From positions 2,871,001 through 2,935,000 of the forward strand of contig NZ_CP043051.1 of NCBI RefSeq assembly GCF_008121495.1: a DNA stretch of 64,000 bases, in the 5' to 3' direction. The translations under genes and the position numbers were made by a program. Positions 55,444 through 64,000 of this stretch are shown in pieces. The notes beneath the pieces were generated by a model. The model saw only the letters and a list, made by a program, of their open reading frames with translations, was not told the DNA's origin and did not search any database. Numbering within the stretch: position 1 is the first letter of the stretch; each line of letters begins with the position of its first letter. The DNA is from Mediterraneibacter gnavus ATCC 29149. GTDB taxonomy: Bacteria; Bacillota; Clostridia; Lachnospirales; Lachnospiraceae.

Positions 55444-56772
55444 ATGAGTAAACCAGTAGTAGCGATTGTAGGAAGACCGAATGTGGGAAAGTCTACACTG
55501 TTTAATACATTAGCCGGGGAGCGGATTTCGATCGTAAAAGACACTCCGGGTGTAACAAGAGACCGTATTTATGCGGATGTATCATGGTTGGACAAAGAAT
55601 TTACGATGATCGATACCGGCGGAATTGAGCCGGACAGCAGCGATATCATTCTTTCGCAGATGAGAGAGCAGGCGCAGATTGCCATTGATACGGCAGATGT
55701 CATTGTGTTTATTACCGATGTGCGTCAGGGGCTTGTGGATGCAGATTCCAAAGTGGCAGATATGCTCAGACGTTCTAAAAAACCAGTTGTGCTTGTTGTC
55801 AACAAGGTGGATAATTTTGATAAATTTATGCCGGACGTGTATGAGTTCTATAATCTTGGGATCGGGGATCCGGTTCCGATCTCTGCGGCGTCCAGACTGG
55901 GAATCGGTGATATGCTGGATGAAGTGGTTTCGCATTTTCCGGAAGGAGCAGGAGAGACCGAAGAGGACGAGCGTCCGAAGATCGCCATTGTCGGAAAGCC
56001 GAATGTGGGAAAATCTTCGATCGTCAATAAGCTTCTCGGAGAAAATCGTGTGATCGTATCAGATATCGCGGGCACCACAAGAGATGCCATTGATACGGCA
56101 ATCAAACACGAGGACAGAGAATATATTTTTATCGATACCGCGGGACTGCGAAGAAAAAATAAGATCAAGGAAGAGCTGGAGAGATTCAGTATCATTCGTA
56201 CTGTAACGGCAGTAGAGAGAGCGGATGTGGTGCTGATGGTGATCGATGCCACAGAAGGGGTTACAGAGCAGGATGCCAAGATTGCCGGGATCGCACATGA
56301 GCGCGGAAAGGGTGTGATCATCGTTGTAAACAAATGGGATGCCATTGAGAAGAATGACAAGACCATGAAACAATATGAAAATGATATCCGGACGACACTT
56401 GCGTATATGCCATACGCAGAGATCATGTATGTTTCTGCAAAAACAGGACAGCGTCTGAATAAACTGTATGATATGATCGATATGGTCATTGACAGCCAGA
56501 CACTTCGGATTCAGACCGGTGTGCTCAATGAGATTATGATGGAGGCCGTTGCCATGCAGCAGCCGCCGTCAGACAAGGGAAAACGTCTGAAGCTTTACTA
56601 TATCACCCAGGTATCGGTAAAACCACCGACCTTTGTAATCTTTGTAAATGACAAAGAACTGATGCATTTTTCTTATACCCGTTATCTGGAAAACAAGATC
56701 CGGGAAGCGTTCGGGTTCAGGGGAACGTCTCTGAAATTCTTTATCCGGGAGAGAAAGGAAAAGGATCAGTAG
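55444..56772 (+). CDS. der: Ribosome-associated GTPase Der (EngA)
   Basis: A 442-residue protein with two consecutive GTPase domains, [12 protein letters not shown] near residue 10 and [12 protein letters not shown] near residue 187. Each has its DTAG/DTGG motif and NKxD motif (NKVD, NKWD). A C-terminal KH-like domain follows. It acts in 50S subunit maturation. The chosen ATG gives the standard [16 protein letters not shown] start; an ATG at 55420 would add eight residues. Confidence 0.97.
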   Translation: MSKPVVAIVGRPNVGKSTLFNTLAGERISIVKDTPGVTRDRIYADVSWLDKEFTMIDTGGIEPDSSDIILSQMREQAQIAIDTADVIVFITDVRQGLVDADSKVADMLRRSKKPVVLVVNKVDNFDKFMPDVYEFYNLGIGDPVPISAASRLGIGDMLDEVVSHFPEGAGETEEDERPKIAIVGKPNVGKSSIVNKLLGENRVIVSDIAGTTRDAIDTAIKHEDREYIFIDTAGLRRKNKIKEELERFSIIRTVTAVERADVVLMVIDATEGVTEQDAKIAGIAHERGKGVIIVVNKWDAIEKNDKTMKQYENDIRTTLAYMPYAEIMYVSAKTGQRLNKLYDMIDMVIDSQTLRIQTGVLNEIMMEAVAMQQPPSDKGKRLKLYYITQVSVKPPTFVIFVNDKELMHFSYTRYLENKIREAFGFRGTSLKFFIRERKEKDQ

Positions 56773-56774
56773 AT

Positions 56775-57407
56775 ATGGAACGAATTATCTGTCTTATCAT
56801 AGGATATGCGTTCGGTCTGTTTCAGACCGGATATTTTGTGGGGAAACTCAATCATGTGGACATCAGAAAAACAGGAAGCGGAAACTCGGGTTCTACGAAT
56901 GCACTGCGTGTGCTTGGAGTAAAAGCCGGACTGATGACGTTTGCGGGAGATGTTTTAAAATGTGTCCTGCCAATTCTTCTGGTGCGCCAGATCTTCAGTG
57001 GCAGCGATTGTCTGCCGCTGCTTGCGATGTATACAGGAGCAGGTGCCACACTTGGACATAATTATCCGTTTTATCTGAAATTTAAAGGCGGAAAAGGGAT
57101 TGCGGTTCTGGCCGGGCTTGTGCTTTCCACCAAGCTCTGGATGGTCCCGATCCCACTTGCTGCATTTATTTTTGTGGTGGCAGTCACCCGCTATGTTTCC
57201 GCAGGGTCACTTCTGGTAACAATTATTTTTCTTGCAGAGGTGATATGTTTCGGGCAGATGGGGGGATTTGCGATGGCGCAGCCTTATGTGTACGAATTAT
57301 ATCTGGTGACGTTTTTACTGATGGCACTGGCATGGTGGAGGCATCGTGCAAATATAAAGAGACTGTTGAATGGAACAGAGAACAAAATCGGGTTTTCTAA
57401 AAAATAG
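56775..57407 (+). CDS. plsY: Glycerol-3-phosphate acyltransferase PlsY
   Basis: A 210-residue membrane acyltransferase using acyl-phosphate from PlsX. About five membrane helices are present. The three family motifs are recognisable: KTGSGNSGSTNALRVLG, GHNYPFYLKFKGGKGIA and the C-terminal WRHRANIKRLLNGTENK. It begins 2 bases after der and precedes gpsA, which makes its acceptor glycerol-3-phosphate. Confidence 0.96.
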   Translation: MERIICLIIGYAFGLFQTGYFVGKLNHVDIRKTGSGNSGSTNALRVLGVKAGLMTFAGDVLKCVLPILLVRQIFSGSDCLPLLAMYTGAGATLGHNYPFYLKFKGGKGIAVLAGLVLSTKLWMVPIPLAAFIFVVAVTRYVSAGSLLVTIIFLAEVICFGQMGGFAMAQPYVYELYLVTFLLMALAWWRHRANIKRLLNGTENKIGFSKK

Positions 57408-57431
57408 AGACGATTAAAAAGGAGGCAGAAT

Positions 57432-58454
57432 ATGGCAAATATAGGTGTGTTGGGAGCGGGAAGCTGGGGAACGGCACTCTCCGTCCTGCTGCATGATAAC
57501 GGAAATCAGGCAACGATCTGGTCGATCGATCCCGCCGAGATAGAGATGCTGTCAAAAGAAAGAGAGCATAAGACAAAGCTGCCGGGGGTGCACATCTCCG
57601 AGGAAATTCAGATTACCGGAGAGATACAAGAGGCAATCCTGGGAAAAGACTTTCTTGTCTTGGCAGTTCCGTCTCCGTTTACAAGAGCGACTGCGAAAAA
57701 GATGAGTCCATATGTGGCAGAAGGGCAAATAATCGTGGATGTGGCAAAAGGGATCGAAGAGACCACATTGATGACACTTTCCGGGCAGATCAAAGAAGAG
57801 ATTCCGCAGGCGGATGTAGCAGTTCTTTCCGGACCGAGCCACGCGGAAGAGGTCGGAAGAAAGCTGCCGACAACCTGTGTGATCGGTGCGACGACAAGAA
57901 AGACGGCTGAGTACCTGCAGTCTGCATTTATGAGTAAGGTGTTCCGTGTCTATACAAGTCCGGATATTCTGGGGATTGAGCTGGGAGGATCATTGAAAAA
58001 CGTGATCGCTCTGGCAGCGGGAATTGCAGACGGACTTGGTTATGGAGATAACACAAAAGCTGCGCTGATCACTCGAGGAATTGCGGAAATTGCGCGTTTG
58101 GGCGTAAAAATGGGCGGAAAGCTCGAGACATTTACCGGGCTGACCGGAATCGGAGATCTGATCGTGACCTGCGCAAGTGTACACAGCCGAAACCGCAGAG
58201 CCGGATATCTTATGGGACAGGGGAAGACTATGCAGGAGGCCATGGATGAAGTACAGATGGTAGTCGAAGGTGTGTATTCTGCAAAGGCAGCCAGAAAGCT
58301 GGCAGAGAAATATGAGGTGTCCATGCCGATTGTGGAGCAGATCAATGAAGTACTGTTTGAAAACAAGAGTGCTGCACAGGCAGTGGATGAACTGATGCTT
58401 CGAGAATCAAAAAGTGAGCATTCCGTGCTGCCGTGGCCGGATGAGACAGTATAG
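57432..58454 (+). CDS. gpsA: NAD(P)-dependent glycerol-3-phosphate dehydrogenase
   Basis: A 340-residue enzyme reducing dihydroxyacetone phosphate to sn-glycerol-3-phosphate. The Rossmann motif GAGSWGTALS is at the N-terminus. VLSGPSHAEEV and the catalytic-Lys segment ELGGSLKNVIALAAGIADGLGYGDNTKAAL are intact, as is TGIGDLIVTC. GGAGG precedes the ATG. It forms a lipid-synthesis unit with plsY. Confidence 0.97.
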   Translation: MANIGVLGAGSWGTALSVLLHDNGNQATIWSIDPAEIEMLSKEREHKTKLPGVHISEEIQITGEIQEAILGKDFLVLAVPSPFTRATAKKMSPYVAEGQIIVDVAKGIEETTLMTLSGQIKEEIPQADVAVLSGPSHAEEVGRKLPTTCVIGATTRKTAEYLQSAFMSKVFRVYTSPDILGIELGGSLKNVIALAAGIADGLGYGDNTKAALITRGIAEIARLGVKMGGKLETFTGLTGIGDLIVTCASVHSRNRRAGYLMGQGKTMQEAMDEVQMVVEGVYSAKAARKLAEKYEVSMPIVEQINEVLFENKSAAQAVDELMLRESKSEHSVLPWPDETV

Positions 58455-58488
58455 TTTTTTTTAATTCAAGAGAACAGAGCCGGAATAA

Positions 58489-58540
58489 TCCCCTTTGTTT
58501 CTGCATAGATTGGTATCAGCAGAACAAGGGGGTATTTTTT
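58489..58540 (+). promoter_or_regulatory. Terminator-like hairpin that encloses the spoIVA ribosome-binding site
   Basis: CCCCTTTGTTTCTG (about 58489-58503) pairs imperfectly with CAGCAGAACAAGGGG (about 58517-58531), followed by a T-run to 58540. The spoIVA ATG is at 58541, so the only Shine-Dalgarno (AAGGGGG) lies in the 3' arm of the stem. It may terminate gpsA transcripts and mask spoIVA translation. Confidence 0.6.
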
Positions 58541-60013
58541 ATGGATGCATTTCAGGTATACAAGGATATGAAAGCAAGAACCAACGGGGAAATCTATATT
58601 GGAGTTGTAGGTCCGGTTCGGACAGGCAAGTCAACATTTATCAAGCGGTTCATGGATCTTCTCGTGCTGCCGAATATGACGGATGAACATGCAAAAGAGC
58701 GGACAAAAGACGAACTTCCGCAGTCAGCTTCCGGAACAACGATCATGACAACAGAGCCGAAATTTGTTCCGAAAGATGCGGCATCTGTCAGACTGTCCGA
58801 AGACGTGGAAGTTAAGATCCGACTGATCGACTGTGTCGGATATATGGTAGACGGGGCGAGCGGTCATATAGAAAACGATGTGGAACGTCAGGTGAAAACG
58901 CCATGGTTTGAACATGAGATCCCCTTTACAAAAGCGGCAGCGATCGGGACACAGAAGGTGATTCATGACCATGCGACAATTGGGCTGGTTATCACAACAG
59001 ATGGAAGTATCGGAGAGCTTCCGAGAGAAAATTATATTTTGGCAGAAGAAAAGACCATTCAGGAATTGAAATCCATCGGAAAGCCGTTTCTGATCCTTTT
59101 GAACACACAGAAGCCATACAGCGAAGAAACAAAAAGTCTTCAGGGGAAAATGGAGGAAAAGTACGGAGTATCTGTTCTTGCGGTCAACTGTGCGCAGCTT
59201 CGGACAGAAGATATTAATCAGATCATGCGGCAGGTGTTGTATGAGTTTCCAATTTCAGAAGCAGAATTTTATATTCCGAAGTGGGTGGAAATGCTGCCAA
59301 AGGATCACCCGGTAAAAAGCGAGGTGCTCTCCAGTGTAAGAAATCTGCTGGATGGAATGGATGACATTCGAAGTGTGGCAGAGGCGGTACCGGTAAGTGA
59401 CAGCGAGTACATAGAGAAGATCAGGATCTCTCAGATTGAAATGGATACGGGAATCGTAAAGATCCAGATGGACTTGAAGGAGAAGTATTATTATGAGGTG
59501 CTCAGTGAACTGACAGGGACGAAGATTCAGGGAGAATATGAACTGATCGCAGCGATGAAAGAACTTGCCGCAATGAAAGAGGAATATACACAGATCAAAG
59601 ATGCGTTTGCCGATGTGAAAATGAAAGGATACGGTGTAGTTAGCCCGAAGAAAGAGGAAATTCTGTTAGATGAGCCTGCGATCATCAAACAGGGCAGTAA
59701 ATATGGTGTGAAGATCAGATCAGAGGCTCCGTCTGTTCATATGATCCGTGCCAATATTGAGACTGAGATCGCACCGATCGTGGGAAGTGAAAAGCAGGCA
59801 CAGGATCTGGTGGAATATATCAAAGCAGAGAGTGAGACTCCGGAGGGAGTATGGGGAACCAACATATTTGGAAAATCTGTAGAAGAGCTGGTGCTGGATG
59901 GGATGCGCAATAAGATCAATATGATCAACGAGGAGAGTCAGGTGAAGCTCCAGGATACGATGCAGAAGATCGTCAATGACAGTAATGGAGGGCTGGTCTG
60001 CATTATTATCTGA
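58541..60013 (+). CDS. spoIVA: Stage IV sporulation protein A
   Basis: A 490-residue ATPase that polymerises as the basement layer of the spore coat. Walker A GPVRTGKSTFIKRFM and the Walker B-like LIDCVGYMVDGASGH are at the N-terminus. A middle domain and the C-terminal segment ending NDSNGGLVCIII follow, the tail needed for spore-surface localisation. The length matches the family. It shows that the organism belongs to a sporulating lineage. Confidence 0.97.
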   Translation: MDAFQVYKDMKARTNGEIYIGVVGPVRTGKSTFIKRFMDLLVLPNMTDEHAKERTKDELPQSASGTTIMTTEPKFVPKDAASVRLSEDVEVKIRLIDCVGYMVDGASGHIENDVERQVKTPWFEHEIPFTKAAAIGTQKVIHDHATIGLVITTDGSIGELPRENYILAEEKTIQELKSIGKPFLILLNTQKPYSEETKSLQGKMEEKYGVSVLAVNCAQLRTEDINQIMRQVLYEFPISEAEFYIPKWVEMLPKDHPVKSEVLSSVRNLLDGMDDIRSVAEAVPVSDSEYIEKIRISQIEMDTGIVKIQMDLKEKYYYEVLSELTGTKIQGEYELIAAMKELAAMKEEYTQIKDAFADVKMKGYGVVSPKKEEILLDEPAIIKQGSKYGVKIRSEAPSVHMIRANIETEIAPIVGSEKQAQDLVEYIKAESETPEGVWGTNIFGKSVEELVLDGMRNKINMINEESQVKLQDTMQKIVNDSNGGLVCIII

Positions 60014-60139
60014 TTTTTTTGTTTTTTTCTGCCGGATGCTTGGACTCTTATTCTCAGATGTGGTACAATAAAGCGGCGGAGTGTTCTCTGCATTACAGAA
60101 TTTAGTTGAGACCGGAGTACAAGAAAGGGGTACGAATCT

Positions 60140-60604
60140 ATGAAAGCGGCTATTTTTACGTTGGATACAGAAAGTTATAAAGCAAGAAAGGCAAGTGCGG
60201 CAGGGATGGTTTTAAAGAAACTGCTGGAACAGTCCGGGTTTGAGACTGCTGCCGTGCGTGTGATCCCGAAAGACCGGAAAGTGGCGGCATCGGTATTAAA
60301 AAGAGTGGCAGAGGAGCAGACCGCAGAGTTGGTTCTGACAACAGGAGCAGCAGGACATCTCGAGAGCGACTGTGCTCCATATGCACTGATGGATGTGGCA
60401 GAACGCCTTCTTCCGGGGATCCCGGAGACACTGCGTGCATTCCGCAACCGGGATTCTCTGCAGGCGGTTCTGGACTGCAGTGCGGCAGGTGTGTGCAAAA
60501 AGACGCTGATGGTAAATCTTCCGGGAGATGCCAAAGAGGCAAAGGAAGCACTGGAATTTATTCTTCCGGAATTAAAACGTGCGATTGAGATGTTGAACGT
60601 ATGA
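60140..60604 (+). CDS. MogA/MoaB-like molybdopterin-fold protein (divergent)
   Basis: A 154-residue protein with the MoCF fold: IPKDRK...LVLTTGAAGH, then PGIPETLRAF and KTLMVNLPGDAKEAKEALEFILPEL. In active MogA/MoaB the core loop reads GGTG...RD..PEA. Here it is GAAGHLESDCAPYA, so the molybdopterin site looks altered. No other molybdenum-cofactor gene is nearby. The GTG-rich leader has GAAAGGGG upstream of the ATG. It overlaps the next gene by four bases. Confidence 0.72.
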   Translation: MKAAIFTLDTESYKARKASAAGMVLKKLLEQSGFETAAVRVIPKDRKVAASVLKRVAEEQTAELVLTTGAAGHLESDCAPYALMDVAERLLPGIPETLRAFRNRDSLQAVLDCSAAGVCKKTLMVNLPGDAKEAKEALEFILPELKRAIEMLNV

Positions 60605-61299
60605 TGCGGGTGACATATCTCGGACACAGTGGATTTCTTCTGGAGATGGAGGATGCCCTGCTTTTGTTTGATTATTATCAGGGCAGTCTCCCCGAAATGG
60701 ATCCGGAAAAAACATTGTTTGTATTTGTGAGTCATGTACATTATGATCATTATAATCCGGACATTTTGAAATTGCGCCGTCAGAGACAGAACATCTGGTA
60801 TCTTTTTTCTGATGATGTGCCGATGCCGGATGAACAGAAACAGGTAATCCGGCTGTCGCCCGAAGAAGAGAGGCGTGTGAATGGCATCCGGGTGCGTACA
60901 CTGCCATCTACAGATGAAGGAGTCGCATTCTGGATAGAATATCAGGGAATCGTGATTTATCACGCAGGAGATTTGAACTGGTGGCACTGGGAAGGAGAAC
61001 CAAAGTCGTATAACGAGCAGATGAGAGCGGATTATCAGAAGGCGATTGGAGAGCTTCCGGATCAGCCGATCGATGTTGCATTTGTGCCGGCGGATCTCCG
61101 TCTGGGTGAGCAGTATGTCTGGGGACTGGACTATTTTATGCGTCATACAGACACGAAAAATGTGTTCCCGATGCATTTCTGGGGATCCTATGAAGTGTTT
61201 GACAGGCTTTTTCACGAACCGTGTACAACAGAATATAGAAGCAGAATCCGAGAGATTCAGACAGAAGGACAGGTGTTTGACATTCAGAGTCAGACATAG
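60601..61299 (+). CDS. MBL-fold metallo-hydrolase
   Basis: A 232-residue hydrolase. The metal motif is SHVHYDHYNP, with further ligands probably in IYHAGDLNWWHW and MHFWGS. It resembles UlaG-type proteins of unknown substrate. The ATG overlaps the preceding TGA (ATGATG), so the two are translationally coupled. An ATG at 60604 is an alternative start. Confidence 0.85.
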   Translation: MMRVTYLGHSGFLLEMEDALLLFDYYQGSLPEMDPEKTLFVFVSHVHYDHYNPDILKLRRQRQNIWYLFSDDVPMPDEQKQVIRLSPEEERRVNGIRVRTLPSTDEGVAFWIEYQGIVIYHAGDLNWWHWEGEPKSYNEQMRADYQKAIGELPDQPIDVAFVPADLRLGEQYVWGLDYFMRHTDTKNVFPMHFWGSYEVFDRLFHEPCTTEYRSRIREIQTEGQVFDIQSQT

Positions 61300-61317
61300 T
61301 ATAATGAAGAACAGTGT

Positions 61318-61660
61318 TAAGTAAGACAGACAATCGCGGCTGCATGCGCCGAAAGGCCGCAGACGAGGAAAGTCCGGGCTTCGCAGGGCAGGATGCCGGA
61401 TAACGTCCGGTGGAGGTGACTCCAAGGCCAGTGCAACAGAAATAAACCGCCTGTATTTTGTGCAGGTAAGGGTGGAAAGGCAGTGTAAGAGACTACCGCC
61501 CTTCTGGTAACAGAAGGGGCACATGTAAACCCCATCCGAAGCAAGACCGAATAAAAGCTATGCGGCTGCCCGTCGCGCTTTAGGTAGGTTGCTTGAACCT
61601 GACGGCAACGTCAGGTCTAGATAGATGATTGTCCAATGACATAACCCGGCTTATCGTTTT
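61318..61660 (+). ncRNA. rnpB: RNase P RNA (class A)
   Basis: Conserved elements appear in order: GAGGAAAGTCCGGGCT, CAGTGCAACAGAAATAAACCGCC, GGTAAGGGTGGAAAGG, ACAGAAGGGGCAC and the 3' core GATGATTGTCCAATGACATAACCCGGCTTAT. The ends are set by the P1 pairing near GTAAGACAGAC and CGTTTTGCTTA and are approximate. It is the catalytic RNA maturing tRNA 5' ends. Confidence 0.96.
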
Positions 61661-61669
61661 GCTTAATTT

Positions 61670-61696
61670 GATGCTGTCGCTTTGCGGCAGCATTTT
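61670..61696 (+). terminator. Terminator of rnpB
   Basis: GATGCTGTCGC pairs with GCGGCAGCAT around TTT, followed by TTTT. Confidence 0.75.
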
Positions 61697-61735
61697 GCAT
61701 ATGAACAGAGATTTTATACAAGGCAGGAAAAGAGT

Positions 61736-62767
61736 ATGGGAATGAGAATCAATACAACGCTGCCGCTTCCGGCAGAATTGAAAGCAGAGTATCCGCTTTC
61801 AAAGGAACTTACAGAAATCAAGAAAAAAAGGGATGCTGAAATCCGGGACATTTTTACAGGAAAGTCAGACAAGTTTGTCGTGATCGTAGGGCCATGTTCC
61901 GCAGACAATGAAGATTCCGTGTGTGAATATATAAGCAGGCTGGCAAAAGTGAATGAAAAAGTATCAGACCGCCTGATGATTATTCCGCGGATCTACACGA
62001 ACAAACCAAGGACAACAGGTGAGGGATATAAAGGAATGCTTCATCAGCCAAAACCGGATCAGGCGCCGGATCTGCTGGCTGGAATTATTGCGATCCGTAA
62101 GATGCATATCCGTGCCATAGAAGAAAGCGGACTGACAAGCGCGGATGAGATGCTGTATCCGGAGAACAGAAGCTATCTGGATGATATCTTATCTTATGAG
62201 GCAATCGGGGCGCGTTCTGTTGAAAACCAGCAACACAGACTGACGGCCAGCGGTATGGATATTCCGGTGGGGATGAAAAATCCGACCAGTGGTGATTTTT
62301 CTGTGATGCTCAACTCTGTGATCGCGGCACAGAGTTCCCATACTTTTATTTACAGAGGCATGGATGTAACGACAGATGGAAACGATCTGGCACATGTGAT
62401 TCTGCGCGGCGGAGTGGACAAGTATGGTACTTGTAATCCAAATTATCACTATGAGGATCTGATCCGTCTTCAGGCGATGTATGGAGAGAAACATCTGGCC
62501 AATCCGGCAGCGATCGTCGATGCCAATCATTCAAATTCCAACAAGCAGTTCAAAGAGCAGATCCGCATTGTCAGTGAGGTGCTTCACAGCCGGAATTACA
62601 ATACAAAATTAAAAGAGCTGATCAAAGGTGTGATGATTGAAAGTTATCTGGAAGAAGGATGTCAGAGTATCGGGGCAGACCAGATTTACGGAAAGTCCAT
62701 TACAGACCCGTGTCTTGGATGGGAAGATACAGAGCGATTGATTTATAAAATAGCAGAAGAGTGCTAG
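61736..62767 (+). CDS. 3-deoxy-7-phosphoheptulonate synthase (class I, AroFGH type)
   Basis: A 343-residue enzyme for the first step of the shikimate pathway, joining PEP and erythrose-4-phosphate. ATG 61736 gives MGMRINTTLPLPAELK. Signatures are VGPCSADNEDSV, PRTTGEGYKGML, GARSVENQQHR and the late IVDANHSNSNKQF. The N-terminal extension suggests aromatic feedback control as in AroF/G/H; which amino acid cannot be told. Confidence 0.94.
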   Translation: MGMRINTTLPLPAELKAEYPLSKELTEIKKKRDAEIRDIFTGKSDKFVVIVGPCSADNEDSVCEYISRLAKVNEKVSDRLMIIPRIYTNKPRTTGEGYKGMLHQPKPDQAPDLLAGIIAIRKMHIRAIEESGLTSADEMLYPENRSYLDDILSYEAIGARSVENQQHRLTASGMDIPVGMKNPTSGDFSVMLNSVIAAQSSHTFIYRGMDVTTDGNDLAHVILRGGVDKYGTCNPNYHYEDLIRLQAMYGEKHLANPAAIVDANHSNSNKQFKEQIRIVSEVLHSRNYNTKLKELIKGVMIESYLEEGCQSIGADQIYGKSITDPCLGWEDTERLIYKIAEEC

Positions 62768-62778
62768 AAGGGAGGCAC

Positions 62779-63702
62779 ATGATGAGAAGGCAGATGCTTG
62801 GAAAAAGTATGCTGGAAGTTCCGGTAGTTGCAGCTGGATGTATGCGTATTCAGGGAATGGATGAGACAGAGGTGGATGAGTATATCCATACCTGTCTGGA
62901 ACTGGGAATTCAGTTTTTTGATCATGCGGATATTTATGGAAAAGGGGCATGCGAATCTCTGTTCGGACGTGTATTCGAGCAGACAGAATTTCGCAGAGAA
63001 GATATCATCCTGCAGTCTAAATGCGGGATTGTACCGGGTGTGATGTATGACTTTTCCAAAGAACATATTTTGCAGTCGGTAGAGGAATCTCTCCGCAGGC
63101 TGCGTACTGATTATCTGGATATCCTGCTTCTTCACAGACCGGATGCACTGATGGAGCCGGAAGAAGTGGCAGAAGCATTTGATCTGTTGGAGGGATCCGG
63201 AAAGGTGAGACATTTCGGTGTTTCCAATCATACGCCGATGCAGATCCAGCTTTTGAAAAAATGTGTGAGACAGGATCTTCTTGTCAATCAGCTTCAGTTC
63301 AGTATTCCGTTTTCTAACATGGTTGCATCAGGACTTGAGGCAAATATGCTGACAGATGGTGCCGTCAACCGAGACAACAGCGTGCTGGATTTTTGCAGAC
63401 TGCATGATATGACGATTCAGGCATGGTCTCCGTTCCAGTATGGATTTTTCGAAGGGGTATTTGTTGACAGTGAGAAATATCCGGAATTAAATCAGGTGCT
63501 GGCGGATCTTGCGGAAAAATATGGGACAACAAAGACTGGTATCGCATCTGCATGGATATTCAGACATCCGGCAAAGATTCAGATGGTAGCAGGTACGACC
63601 AATCTGAAGCGATTGCGGGAGATCGCGCTGGCGGCAGATATCCGGCTGACCAGAGAAGAATGGTATCAGTTATATTTAAGTGCGGGACATATACTGCCAT
63701 AG
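62779..63702 (+). CDS. Aldo/keto reductase
   Basis: A 307-residue TIM-barrel oxidoreductase of the YdhF-like type. ATG 62779 (or 62782) follows AAGGGAGG. The catalytic Asp and Tyr are in FDHADIYGKGACES, and the Lys is in ILQSKCG. LDILLLHRPD carries the His. The NADP-binding end is VAGTTNLKRLREI. The substrate is unknown. It begins 11 bases after the DAHP synthase gene. Confidence 0.92.
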   Translation: MMRRQMLGKSMLEVPVVAAGCMRIQGMDETEVDEYIHTCLELGIQFFDHADIYGKGACESLFGRVFEQTEFRREDIILQSKCGIVPGVMYDFSKEHILQSVEESLRRLRTDYLDILLLHRPDALMEPEEVAEAFDLLEGSGKVRHFGVSNHTPMQIQLLKKCVRQDLLVNQLQFSIPFSNMVASGLEANMLTDGAVNRDNSVLDFCRLHDMTIQAWSPFQYGFFEGVFVDSEKYPELNQVLADLAEKYGTTKTGIASAWIFRHPAKIQMVAGTTNLKRLREIALAADIRLTREEWYQLYLSAGHILP

Positions 63703-63719
63703 AATTTTGAGATAAATAA

Positions 63720-63763
63720 CGGGAACGTGATCTGTAAAAACCACGTTCCCGTTTGTTTTTTTG
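63720..63763. terminator. Bidirectional terminator
   Basis: A 10-bp stem CGGGAACGTG (63720-63729) / CACGTTCCCG (63742-63751), then TTTGTTTTTTT, between converging genes. Confidence 0.88.
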
Positions 63764-63764
63764 T

Positions 63765-64000
63765 TTATCTTCCGGAATACTTTTCCTCACAGTATTTACA
63801 ACGATATACCTGGTTTTCTTCATCTGTCAGGACAAAGATGTGATCCAGTTCCTGTTCGATGGATGTGATACATCTTGGATTTTTGCAGCGGATCACATTG
63901 GTGATCTCTTTTGGAAGTCTTAGGATTTTTTTGTCGACGACCTGTTCATTGGAGATAATATTGACTGTGATATTGTGGTCGATAAATCCGAGAATATCAA
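63765..64000 (-). CDS. pyrI: Aspartate carbamoyltransferase regulatory chain (5' truncated)
   Basis: Only the C-terminal 77 codons lie in the window; the start is beyond base 64000. The zinc domain is clear, with cysteines in [11 protein letters not shown] and [30 protein letters not shown], before it, is the end of the allosteric domain. PyrI binds ATP and CTP and controls PyrB in pyrimidine synthesis. pyrB should lie just outside on the right. Confidence 0.93.
   Translation of the reverse strand, partial: DILGFIDHNITVNIISNEQVVDKKILRLPKEITNVIRCKNPRCITSIEQELDHIFVLTDEENQVYRCKYCEEKYSGR

Noticed and set aside
60175-61524. A 449-codon open frame on the minus strand
   Set aside because: It runs antisense through the Mog-like gene, the MBL gene and rnpB, has no recognisable domain and is low-complexity; it is a shadow of the plus-strand genes.

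Overview
The window looks like a chromosome segment of a spore-forming, low-GC gut Firmicute of the Lachnospiraceae (Mediterraneibacter/Dorea/Coprococcus-like; the genus is inference). Support comes from spoIVA, the order plsX-acpP-rnc-smc-ftsY, a long-form Prs, TmcAL, Gram-positive sortase and lipoprotein signals, a bile salt hydrolase, and an integrative conjugative element (ICE) with PrgI/VirB4/TrbL-type transfer genes.

Bases 1 to about 17.2 kb are accessory DNA, the transfer end of an ICE. It opens with a 5'-truncated CnaB/SpaA-type surface adhesin and its class B sortase. A degenerate ~200-bp repeat follows, then a patch of small toxin-antitoxin-like genes with a PemK/MazF toxin behind a small promoter-RNA-terminator unit. 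A consensus promoter and a leader with two terminator-like hairpins precede an operon: metK, DUF3991/Toprim, a Maff2 fusion, TrbL-like channel, DUF4313, PrgI, VirB4 ATPase, DUF6674, a small YodL-like protein and a lysozyme/CHAP hydrolase. An MmcQ/YjbR gene closes it. No integrase, relaxase or att site is visible, so the rest of the element lies to the left of the window.

Bases 17.4-28.6 kb are a rearranged zone. It holds a response-regulator fragment fused to an IS110 remnant. An intact redox cassette follows: a two-component system divergent from a CD1871A-type CXXC peptide, a polytopic 4Fe-4S protein and a TlpA-like lipoprotein. Two nearly identical IS630-family copies in inverted orientation flank a bile salt hydrolase, a dead MerR-type regulator and an IS3-like tail. 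Joining the outer flank of one copy to the inner flank of the other restores one reading frame, so the segment between them appears to have inverted.

Bases 28.6-44.4 kb are core genome: CPBP protease, tmcAL, mgtE, pta-ackA, yceD-rpmF, plsX-acpP-rnc-smc-ftsY, ilvA and a 2H phosphoesterase. Bases 44.4-52.6 kb are accessory again: an AAA/PD-(D/E)XK pseudogene with two lesions, a TfoX N-domain gene, a GNAT enzyme, and a BlaI/BlaR1 island in which blaR1 is frameshifted. TTACA-N2-TGTAA dyads sit at the promoters of blaI and of a two-repeat lipoprotein gene, with a weaker version at a MazG-like gene. No beta-lactamase gene is present. Bases 52.6-64 kb are core genes: prs, a DUF512 radical-SAM protein, der, plsY, gpsA, spoIVA, a Mog-like protein, an MBL hydrolase, rnpB, a class I DAHP synthase, an aldo/keto reductase and the 3' end of pyrI. 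No tRNA, rRNA or CRISPR array was recognised.
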